Assembly: GCA_965213645.1 (NCBI GenBank)
Contig: CBDBZX010000002.1
Coordinates: forward strand, 558,001-622,000
From: CBDBZX01 sp965213645
Lineage (GTDB): Bacteria; Deinococcota; Deinococci; Deinococcales; Trueperaceae
DNA length: 64,000 nucleotides
Direction of reading: 5' to 3'
How positions within the stretch are numbered: position 1 is the stretch's first letter; each line of letters begins with the position of its first letter. The notes under the pieces were generated by a model. The model did not search any database. It saw only the letters and a list, made by a program, of their open reading frames with translations, and was not told the DNA's origin. The translations under genes and the position numbers were made by a program. This document shows positions 52,046 through 59,418 of the stretch, piece after piece.

Positions 52046-52909
52046 TTAGGCACACAACTGCGCTACCAAACCCGGCAAGACCTCTCCGAGCTTCGCGTCT
52101 ACGCATAAACAAGCGTCCTTGTCCCCCCGCGTCGGCCCCGCGTTGATGATCACGACGGGCTTGCCCTCTTTCGCCGCCCTCGCGACGAAGCGGTAGCCTG
52201 AGAAGACGGTGAGTGACGACCCCACGACTAGAAGGACTTCGGCCTGGTCGTACATGTTCCAGGCTTTCAATACGCGCTCTTTCGGCACGTTCTCACCGAA
52301 AAAGACCACGTCGGGTTTGAGCACGCCACCGCACCTCACGCACTCAGGAACCGAGAAGCGACGGATGGCCTCTTCGGAAATCTCAGCGTCCCCGTCGGGC
52401 GCAATCGTCGTCGCGACTTCTTGCAGCGCGGGGTTCATGAGGTTCATCCGTGCTTGCAATTTCCGCCGTGATGAGGCGGCGCGGCACGACAAACAGCGCA
52501 CGGCGGCGAGGCTACCGTGTAGCTCTAAAACGTTGCGGCTCCCTGCCGCTTGGTGGAGCCCGTCTACGTTCTGCGTGATGAGTCCGGTGAAGCCGCGCTC
52601 TTTCTCGAGTTGCGCGAGCGCCTTGTGTCCCTCGTTCGGCTTCGCCTTGTAAACGCGCTGCCACCCCCTAAAGGAGCGCGCCCAGTAGCGCTGCCGCGCC
52701 TCGGCGCTCCCGACGAACTGCTGGTAGCGCATGGGGTTGCGCGGCTTTTTGGAGCTTTCCGGGCCGCGATAGTCGGGAATGCCCGACTCGGTGCTGATGC
52801 CTGCGCCAGAGAGGACGAGCACGCGGCGCCTCTGCAAGAGCGCGGTGAGCTGGGTGAGGTTGTCTTGTAAGGGTCTAGTATTTAAGGCGTACACCTTGTA
52901 GGATAACAA
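52046..52909 (-). CDS. Sir2-family NAD-dependent protein deacylase
   Basis: The 287-residue protein has the sirtuin core: LSGAGISTESGIPDYRG near 35, TQNVDGLHQAAG near 115 with the catalytic His in LELHGSL, two zinc Cys pairs (CLSC and CVRC), and GSSLTVFSGY near 232. It removes acyl groups from lysines, using NAD. The start is uncertain: TTG 52909 gives the longest frame, GTG 52894 a slightly shorter one; neither has a clear ribosome site. Confidence 0.9.
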   Translation of the reverse strand: MLSYKVYALNTRPLQDNLTQLTALLQRRRVLVLSGAGISTESGIPDYRGPESSKKPRNPMRYQQFVGSAEARQRYWARSFRGWQRVYKAKPNEGHKALAQLEKERGFTGLITQNVDGLHQAAGSRNVLELHGSLAAVRCLSCRAASSRRKLQARMNLMNPALQEVATTIAPDGDAEISEEAIRRFSVPECVRCGGVLKPDVVFFGENVPKERVLKAWNMYDQAEVLLVVGSSLTVFSGYRFVARAAKEGKPVVIINAGPTRGDKDACLCVDAKLGEVLPGLVAQLCA

Positions 52910-53369
52910 GCGGAGCGCGGTAGCCTTGTCGCCGATGTACTATAGATGGACGTTCTATAGATGTAGTGATAACTACGCCGCTCGAGCGCTCCATTCGAGA
53001 CATGCTGGGTCGTATTGATACTTAATTTCGAGAAGAATAGTGAAAGCGCCTACAGCGCGCAGAAACTGTGCATCTCGGCTCAACCTCCCTACTTCCTACT
53101 CGCCTTTAGCATGGTGAATTTAGACTCGAGAGACGATAAGTCAGTAGAATTTAGTACTGCCCTGACCACTCATCCTCGTTCATCTAGGCTCAACCTCTTC
53201 CCCTCCCATCATCTGTCACTTACAAAATCTTGTATACTTGCTAAGTTTATGCTATCGGTTCTAGGAGCGGTCCTAAGAACCGAGCGTTTAGAAACCGGAA
53301 CGCTCCAGGGGTTAGCAAAAAGCATCTAAAAACTGAGCCAGTTGATGCGCCCTTTTAAGGAAGAAGTCT
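52910..53369. other. Gene-free leader region between sirtuin and wzz-like genes
   Basis: About 460 bases with no coding frame I can support (a 104-codon frame at 53015 lacks a ribosome site and resembles nothing). The last 115 bases hold two hairpins, described separately, in front of the wzz-like gene. Confidence 0.45.
53256..53305 (+). promoter_or_regulatory. Tandem hairpins in the presumed 5' leader of the wzz/ugd operon
   Basis: The first hairpin pairs CGGTTCTAGGA with TCCTAAGAACCG (one bulge, GCGG loop); the second pairs GAGCGTT (53282-53288) with AACGCTC (53299-53305). They share the base at 53282, so they are adjacent or exclusive. They end 65 bases before the GTG start, suggesting a cis-acting leader or attenuator. 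Confidence 0.45.
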
Positions 53370-54614
53370 GTGCCAGAGCCCATAACAAATGACACGACAA
53401 AGTCCGCGCAAGTTGCGCGTTTAGGTGAAGACGAGGTCTCGCTCCGCGAGCTGTACCTCATCTTCAGACGGGGTCTTCCTTGGATTCTCGGTGCGGCGCT
53501 CTTAGCGGGCACCCTGATGTTTGTACTCACCTTGCGGCACGTGAGCGTTTTCGAAGCGAGCGCGACGGTGCTCGTGTCGCCGCTTCCGGTGGAAAGTACC
53601 GGGGCAGAGAGCGAAGGCGTTGAGGAGGCCCAGTTGACGTTAGGTTGGGGCGGCGCGGTTCCTTTTGAGGTTTATAACGCCCTAGCGAGCAGTCAAGAGG
53701 TCTTGGAGAACGCCGTGAGCCGCGCTTCAGATGCGAACGTAGACGCGGCGCAACTCGGGGCGGCGGGCCGCGTAGGGGAGCGCACCCGGCCTAACCGAGC
53801 GGACGACAGTACGCCTTTAGTCTTCGCGCACGTCGTCAGCCACCCCAACCCGGACGCCGCCGCCGCGCTCGCGAACGCTTGGGCGACGAGCACCACCCAG
53901 GCCGTACACCGCGTGCGCAGGGCGAGTCTAGCCGAGATCGAAGAGGCGGCGCGCGTAGAGGCGGAGCGCTTGGGGGACTCCCTCCAAACCGCCGAAACCC
54001 AGTGGCAGGACTTTCAAGCGCAAAACCGAAGCAGCTTAGCGGCGGCTCGAGCCCAAGGTCTCACCACCGAACTCGTCGCAGGCGAAACGCAACTCAGGTC
54101 CCTAGCGCGTGAGGTCGATGCGTCCAGAGCCAAGCTAGAAACGCTCCGCGCCCAGCGTCAAACCAACACGCCGAGCAGCGTGGCGGACGTGCAGCGCGAA
54201 GAGATTACGCTCGCGGGCCTGCTCGCTGAGCGCGAGAGCTTAGAGGCGCAGCTTCAGCAGATCGAAGAGACGCTCGCGCAACCGACCTCGTCTGGTGCGA
54301 CGCAAGAGAGTCAACTCAGACGCGCTGTAGAGCAGGCGAGAGCCGCCTTCATGAGCGTGAGCGAGGCGCAGACTCGGGCCGCTTATCTGCGCGAAATCGT
54401 ACCGACCACCGCGCAGGTTTTAGACCGCGCCCAAGTTCCTGCTGCGCCGTTAGACGCGCCGGGGTTCTCGAGGGTTATCCTCGCTGCTTTCGCAGGCGCA
54501 CTGCTCGCCACGCTCCTTATTTTCTTACGGGCTGCCGTTAGGCCAGTCACTCGAGCCTCATCAACCCCCGAAGCCACTCCTAGTCAAACCACCCTTTCAG
54601 AAAGCAGAGGTTAA
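53370..54614 (+). CDS. Wzz-type polysaccharide chain-length determinant
   Basis: The 414-residue protein has the Wzz layout: N-terminal cytoplasmic tail, membrane segment at 36-56 (PWILGAALLAGTLMFVLTL), a periplasmic region with long coiled coils (about 185-330), and a second membrane segment at 365-388 (FSRVILAAFAGALLATLLIFL). It controls polymer length in exopolysaccharide export. GTG start with AAGGAAG nine bases upstream. The UDP-glucose dehydrogenase gene follows after two bases. Confidence 0.85.
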   Translation: MPEPITNDTTKSAQVARLGEDEVSLRELYLIFRRGLPWILGAALLAGTLMFVLTLRHVSVFEASATVLVSPLPVESTGAESEGVEEAQLTLGWGGAVPFEVYNALASSQEVLENAVSRASDANVDAAQLGAAGRVGERTRPNRADDSTPLVFAHVVSHPNPDAAAALANAWATSTTQAVHRVRRASLAEIEEAARVEAERLGDSLQTAETQWQDFQAQNRSSLAAARAQGLTTELVAGETQLRSLAREVDASRAKLETLRAQRQTNTPSSVADVQREEITLAGLLAERESLEAQLQQIEETLAQPTSSGATQESQLRRAVEQARAAFMSVSEAQTRAAYLREIVPTTAQVLDRAQVPAAPLDAPGFSRVILAAFAGALLATLLIFLRAAVRPVTRASSTPEATPSQTTLSESRG

Positions 54615-54616
54615 GC

Positions 54617-55972
54617 ATGAACGTCACCATCATCGGAACAGGCTACGTCGGACTCACCACGGGCGTCGCATTGGCCTACTTAGGTCACAGAGTTACCTGC
54701 GTGGATAAAAACCCGCAAATCGTCGAAACGCTCAAGACGGGCACGTCCACGATTCACGAGCCTGGGCTAGAAGAGCTTCTACAGAGTTCCAAGAACCGCT
54801 TGCGCTTCCAGACGGAGATCCCCTCACTCAAAGGTGAAGGTATCGTTTTCATCGCAGTGGGTACGCCGACCAAAGGTAATGGCGACGCGGACTTACAGTA
54901 TGTAGACGCCGCCGCCAAAGAGGTTGCCGAGCGCATCGAGCCGGGAGCGCAACTCGTTGTAGTGAATAAGTCTACCGTGCCTGTCGGTAGTGCGCGTCAC
55001 GTCGAGGGGATTTTGGAGCGCACCTTAGAGAAGTGCGGCGTCGAAGCCTTTGTCTCCGTCGCCTCGAACCCTGAATTTCTTGCGGAGGGCAAAGCCGTTC
55101 ACGACACCCTCTACCCGGACCGCGTCGTCATCGGCGCGGACGGCGCAACCGCTGTCGGGATGCTCCGCGAACTCTACGCGCCCCTCTTAGAGCAGACCTT
55201 CGACGCCCCCAGTGAAACGCCGCGCCCCGAGCGCTATCCACTTCCCTCTTTGATTACCACCACACCGACTAGCGCCGAGCTGACCAAGTACGCCGCGAAC
55301 TCCTTCCTAGCGACAAAAATCAGCTTCATCAACGAGTTTGCCGGTCTCGCTGAGCACATAGGCGCGGACATCACGCAGGTTGCACGCGCTATCGGCTTAG
55401 ACACGCGCATCGGCCCCAAGTTCTTAAATGCAGGCATCGGTTGGGGCGGCTCCTGCTTCGGCAAGGACACGAAAGCGATTATCGCCACCGCGAAAGGTTA
55501 CGACTACGACATGTCCATCGTCGAGTCCGCCATCCAGGTCAATCAGCGTCAGCGCCTTCACATCATTGACCGCTTGCAGCAACACCTCAAGGTCTTGCGC
55601 GGCACGACCATCGGTCTTTTAGGGCTCGCCTTTAAGGGCAACACCGACGACCTGCGCGACGCGCCCGCCCTGACTTTGATCGAACACCTGCACGAACGCG
55701 GCGCAGTCATCCGCGTCCACGACCCCATCGCGATGGCGAACGCCCGCCGTCTCTACCCGGACTTACCCGTCGAATACTGCGAAGACGTCGAATGCCTCTC
55801 GATGGGCTGTGACGCGCTCGTGGTCGTGACCGATTGGCAGGAGTACAAGCACCTGCCTTTAGAGGAGATCAAAGCGCGGATGCGCGGCAATTTGATTATG
55901 GACGCCCGCAATATGCTCAACCCGAGTGAGGTGCAAGAGCAGGGGTTGACGTATGTGGGTGTGGGGAAGTAG
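54617..55972 (+). CDS. UDP-glucose 6-dehydrogenase
   Basis: The 451-residue enzyme oxidises UDP-glucose to UDP-glucuronate, a precursor for acidic exopolysaccharide. It shows the NAD-binding IIGTGYVGLTTGVALAYLGH, VNKSTVPVGS, NPEFLAEGKAV, and the catalytic Cys in GIGWGGSCFGKDTKAI near residue 275. Length is standard. It is two bases behind the wzz-like gene, consistent with one polysaccharide operon. Confidence 0.94.
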   Translation: MNVTIIGTGYVGLTTGVALAYLGHRVTCVDKNPQIVETLKTGTSTIHEPGLEELLQSSKNRLRFQTEIPSLKGEGIVFIAVGTPTKGNGDADLQYVDAAAKEVAERIEPGAQLVVVNKSTVPVGSARHVEGILERTLEKCGVEAFVSVASNPEFLAEGKAVHDTLYPDRVVIGADGATAVGMLRELYAPLLEQTFDAPSETPRPERYPLPSLITTTPTSAELTKYAANSFLATKISFINEFAGLAEHIGADITQVARAIGLDTRIGPKFLNAGIGWGGSCFGKDTKAIIATAKGYDYDMSIVESAIQVNQRQRLHIIDRLQQHLKVLRGTTIGLLGLAFKGNTDDLRDAPALTLIEHLHERGAVIRVHDPIAMANARRLYPDLPVEYCEDVECLSMGCDALVVVTDWQEYKHLPLEEIKARMRGNLIMDARNMLNPSEVQEQGLTYVGVGK

Positions 55973-56064
55973 CCGAGTAGATTTTCAAGAAGATGCGAGG
56001 AGCGGGTAGTCTGCCTATCCGCTCTTTCTGATAGATGAGGATTCTTTAGGAATCACACAAAGCC

Positions 56065-56691
56065 CTACAGCTCCTCATACACAGTCATAACGCTTGACAT
56101 ATTTTGATGTAACTCGTGCCTCTCAACGAACTCCGTATTGAAGACGAAGTGAACATCTTCGCAGAAATATACATCTTCATAGAGACCCTTTGTTGTATGG
56201 TAGTCAGTCAACCCTATGAAAAGTATAAATAGCTTGCTGCCGTTGCTGAACTCGAGGCTGAAGCCGTAGGGAACAGTAATTTCACCTACGGGAACTGTAA
56301 ATCTGGCTTGAATTTTAGTTGTGAGTTCGTATAGATCAAAACTCTCAATCGCCTTACCTCGATACTTCTGCCAGGGTTCGATCTGAGAAAAATCTGTTTT
56401 ATAATTGGAGGGTTGGTAGAAGGGCTTTACAGTTAATTCAATGCCTTCAAATCCACCAAAATAATTGGAGTAGTATCTTTTGTTGAAAATGCGAAGTGTT
56501 TCACCTGAGCACATCTCAATCTCAGCACCGTGTAACGCTTCTTGCACGTCGTTATTCGAAATAGGTGTGTAGTCGTATCCCAATCTATCGGGGTGAACGA
56601 AATAAACCGCTTTGATCTCTTGACCGATGAATTTGGACAGAACAGTTTCCACTTCTTTTTTGCTGTAAAGGTCTCTAAAATTCAATTTCAT
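56065..56691 (-). CDS. Hypothetical protein
   Basis: The 208-residue protein is cytoplasmic in appearance, rich in aromatic residues (YYSNYFGGFEGIELTVKPFY), AT-richer than the neighbouring genes, and matches no family I know. It may be a recent arrival, perhaps an immunity-type gene. The start MKLNFRDLYSKKEVE is well placed. Confidence 0.6.
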   Translation of the reverse strand: MKLNFRDLYSKKEVETVLSKFIGQEIKAVYFVHPDRLGYDYTPISNNDVQEALHGAEIEMCSGETLRIFNKRYYSNYFGGFEGIELTVKPFYQPSNYKTDFSQIEPWQKYRGKAIESFDLYELTTKIQARFTVPVGEITVPYGFSLEFSNGSKLFILFIGLTDYHTTKGLYEDVYFCEDVHFVFNTEFVERHELHQNMSSVMTVYEEL

Positions 56692-57126
56692 GACTCGAGA
56701 TTGACACTTTTGTAGAAGTTGCGTCGCCTAATTTTACCTCATATCTTCATCAATACTCATCCAAACCTTGTCATGCTGGTAAGCTAGTACGAGGAGGTCT
56801 CCCGCTTCGGCACACTTCCGCTCAACTTCTCTTCATCGCGGGGGCAGGCGACTGCGCACCCCCGAACGCTCTCAGATTACGACATCCTTCAGGTTGATAT
56901 TACGTATCGCTTCGCTTTTCATACTCGCAAGCCTCTCTTATTTGTTACTAACTTTCAAGTGGAAGACTACCGCGAATTCGGAAGTGAAAAAAGAGACGTA
57001 AAACGTCATCAGGTTTGAAACCTACCCCTACGCCGCGCCATACTCGAAACACGATATGAACGTGGCGCTGTGTAGGGACACAAACAAATCGTCGTATGCA
57101 TCTCCCTCACGTGCTGGAAATGTCAA
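56692..57126. other. Intergenic region with repeat remnants
   Basis: No gene seen. It holds one arm of a repeat shared with 58133-58173 (at 56863-56900) and, at 57013-57038, a half-copy of the GTAGGGGC palindrome family ending in ACGCCGCGC, as at 36208. Confidence 0.5.
56863..56900 (+). repeat. Short dispersed repeat, copy 1
   Basis: CGAACGCTCTCAGATTACGA followed by CATCCTTCAGGTTGATAT matches the stretch at 58133-58173 except for scattered substitutions and a four-base difference after CCTTCA. Both copies lie in intergenic DNA 1.3 kb apart. Confidence 0.6.
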
Positions 57127-57585
57127 CTACTGCGTCCTCGAGACGTAGTCCTCATCCTCTTCATCTGCTTCTCTTGAAAGCTCGAGCCGCCGCTCCTTAG
57201 GCTTCTCCAAGCCCGCGAAGAGCGCCAAGAGCCCAGCAGCCAGCTCGACACCGACGAGCACAAGGTTAAACGGGGTAATTGCGAAGTCTATAAGCAGCAA
57301 GCTCAGCAGCCGCCCGAGCGCAGTCACCAACCAGAAGAAGCTGGCCGCAAGCACCCAAGGTTTTCCTTTGGGCCGCGTCACGAGACCCCACACTAAGGCG
57401 ACGGCTACGCTGACATAGAGTAGGCCGAAGGTCGAACGCATCGTGCTGAGGCCCCGTGGCTCAAGGACCTCGAGCCCTACAAGCCGTACCATCAGAAGAG
57501 GGTTGATAAGACTCAGTACCCCTACGACGAGCGTAAAAAGCGCCGCTAAGTAGGCGAGTTGTGTGCGTTTACTTGTGCCTCTCAT
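57127..57585 (-). CDS. Four-segment membrane protein (DUF4345-like)
   Basis: The 152-residue protein has four membrane segments (about 10-30, 48-68, 78-98, 104-124) with an Arg in STMRSTFGLLYVSVA near 48, as in DUF4345 proteins, and an acidic C-terminal tail. Function unknown. It overlaps the HIT gene by four bases and is translated after it. Confidence 0.65.
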   Translation of the reverse strand: MRGTSKRTQLAYLAALFTLVVGVLSLINPLLMVRLVGLEVLEPRGLSTMRSTFGLLYVSVAVALVWGLVTRPKGKPWVLAASFFWLVTALGRLLSLLLIDFAITPFNLVLVGVELAAGLLALFAGLEKPKERRLELSREADEEDEDYVSRTQ

Positions 57586-57947
57586 CCGACCTCCCTAACC
57601 TTTCCCTCGTAGCTCAGAACATGCACGTGCGTGTGAAAGACCTCTTGCCCTGCGCCCGCGCCGACGTTGACGACAAGCCGGTAGTCCTTCACATCGTTCG
57701 CCCTTGCCGCTTTAATCGCCGCTTCGATAAGTGCGCCCACCCCTTCTTTACTCTGCGCGTCGAGCATTTCGTCTAAGCGAGGACTGTGCTTTTTGGGAAC
57801 CACTAAGAAATGCACGGGCGCTTTGGGCTGAATGTCTTTGAACGCCAAAAAGTCTTCATCCTCATACACGCGGTCTGAAGAGATGTCGCCGTCAATAATC
57901 TTCTGAAAAATACCTTTTTCGTTTGCGTTATCTGTATCGTCTGCCAT
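57582..57947 (-). CDS. HIT-family nucleotide-binding hydrolase (HinT-like)
   Basis: The 121-residue protein has the histidine triad HTHVHVLS near residue 107 and the N-terminal IFQKIIDGDISSDRVYEDEDFLAFKDIQPKAPVHFLVVPKKH typical of HinT enzymes, which hydrolyse adenosine phosphoramidates. Length matches HinT. Confidence 0.92.
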   Translation of the reverse strand: MADDTDNANEKGIFQKIIDGDISSDRVYEDEDFLAFKDIQPKAPVHFLVVPKKHSPRLDEMLDAQSKEGVGALIEAAIKAARANDVKDYRLVVNVGAGAGQEVFHTHVHVLSYEGKVREVG

Positions 57948-58263
57948 GATAGGGACAGTCTACCCGAAAGATAAGGGGAAGCGTCACTGTAGCAGAGCCA
58001 ATGACCCTACGTTCCACATGAAGACCAATACCAAAGTGAAGTTTAGATGTCAAACTACGATATCTAAACCGCGCGTGTTCACGAAGTACCGCGAAGCGCG
58101 AGCGTTTCTGAACGCAGTGAGAACAAATCGCTCGAACGCTCTCAGATGACGATATCCTTCATTCAGGTTGGTATAAATATTGGGTGGCACTCTGTTTTAT
58201 AATCCCTAGCAACGAGTTGAAACGGCATTCATGTTATCCTTACTTTACAAAAGAGGAGTAAGG
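57948..58263. other. Intergenic region with repeat copy
   Basis: No gene seen. It carries the second copy of the short repeat (58133-58173). The ribosome site GAGGAG of the antitoxin gene is at its right end. Confidence 0.45.
58133..58173 (+). repeat. Short dispersed repeat, copy 2
   Basis: CGAACGCTCTCAGATGACGA followed by TATCCTTCATTCAGGTTGG matches 56863-56900. Neither copy has obvious inverted ends, so it may be part of a larger decayed element. Confidence 0.6.
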
Positions 58264-58500
58264 ATGAAGAATACAGCTACGCTTACTAGCAAAGGACAAG
58301 TCACCATCCCTCAAGAAGTGCGGCAGCGCCTCGGGCTCAAGCAGGGCGACCAGATTGCTTTTGAGGTCGAGGACGGACGCACCGTGCTCAAGCCTTATCG
58401 GGGCGAGGACAACCCCTTTGCAGCCTACGCGGGCGCACTAGGTAGCTTTGAGACTAAAGAAGACATCAGCGCTTGGTTAAGCGATTTACGAGACGTATAA
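58264..58500 (+). CDS. AbrB/MazE-family antitoxin
   Basis: The 78-residue protein has the swapped-hairpin AbrB fold: TATLTSKGQVTIPQEVRQRLGLKQGDQIAFEVEDGRTVLKP. It should bind its operator and the PIN toxin encoded six bases downstream. ATG 58264 is chosen over 58231 because GAGGAG lies six bases upstream of it. Confidence 0.88.
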   Translation: MKNTATLTSKGQVTIPQEVRQRLGLKQGDQIAFEVEDGRTVLKPYRGEDNPFAAYAGALGSFETKEDISAWLSDLRDV

Positions 58501-58506
58501 ACCACT

Positions 58507-58928
58507 GTGCTCAGCGCGATTGACACGAACATCATCAGCGCGTTGTGGTCAAAAGAAAGCGCTTCGGAGGGCGTAGCATCGCTTTTGTTTAATGCACGGC
58601 AGCAGGGCGGTTTAGTCATTTGCGCAGCGGTGTACTGCGAGCTATTAGCTTACCTAGGGGCGGACAAAGCGTTCGTCGAGCGTTTTCTCGGTGATACAGA
58701 CATTCAGATTGACTACAATCTGAGTGAGGTCGTGTGGCAGGCTGCGGGCGAGACGTTTGCCACAAATTCGTACACGTTGCGCAGCGTCGCCGGGCGGATA
58801 AAGCCGGGCAGCCCAAACGCCTACTCGTTGACTTTGTCGTTGGTGCTCACGCGCTGCACATGGCAGACCGCTTGCTCACCCTAGACGTGAAGCGATATGT
58901 GACGAGCTTTCCGGGGCTCGAGAGGTAA
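58507..58928 (+). pseudogene. PIN-domain (VapC-like) toxin with a one-base frameshift
   Basis: The first frame reads LSAIDTNIISALWSKESAS, with the first PIN acidic residue, to about 58780. The second frame carries RRADKAGQPKRLLVDFVVGAHALHMADRLLTLDVKRYVTSFPGL, the C-terminal PIN half with its acidic residues. Losing one base near 58770-58782 explains the break. A whole toxin would be a ribonuclease; this one would be inactive unless the break is an error. Confidence 0.82.
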
Positions 58929-58985
58929 ACCAAAGGTGCAAAACCTCACGTCCCCGCAGTAGAGCGCAAGTGTTACCATAAACCC

Positions 58986-59297
58986 GTGGTGACGCTCCGC
59001 CTCTTTTTTATAGCGCTCTTGGTAACTGCGCTGCCCTTGTCCGTGCAGCCTTGGACGCTCTCTAGCGGCGACGAGTCCTCAGGGATGAGCGCACCCGTAC
59101 CGAGAATCGCGGAGCCCGCGCAACGTCTGACGTTGCCGAGGGCCAATAAGAGCAGCTTTCAGCTTCTTTTACCACCCTTACCGAGCTTCACCCTTGCGGC
59201 TTTTGCGGCCTACTTTACCTCTTTACCTCTTCTAACGAGCGCAACCCAGCGGCGCACTTTCTTGGTGTTTGGCGTGTTGAGGCTCGAGGGTGGCTAA
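58986..59297 (+). CDS. Possible small secreted or membrane protein
   Basis: This 103-residue frame starts at GTG with a signal-like segment (LRLFFIALLVTALPLSVQPW) and a second hydrophobic stretch (FTLAAFAAYFTSLPLL). No family recognised and no clear ribosome site. It may be genuine since it precedes secDF on the same strand, but the evidence is weak. Confidence 0.4.
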   Translation: MVTLRLFFIALLVTALPLSVQPWTLSSGDESSGMSAPVPRIAEPAQRLTLPRANKSSFQLLLPPLPSFTLAAFAAYFTSLPLLTSATQRRTFLVFGVLRLEGG

Positions 59298-59418
59298 GAA
59301 ACAGCCATTAGCGTTTAGCAAAAGCCTTTAAGCTTAAAGCTAAGACCTAACGGCTAACAGCCAAGTCACCTTTTACTTAACCTCTTTTCTCTCAACCAAA
59401 CAATTCAGGAGAACAAAG

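Noticed and set aside
53015..53329. 104-codon plus-strand frame upstream of wzz
   Set aside because: No ribosome site, no recognisable protein, and it runs through the leader hairpins.
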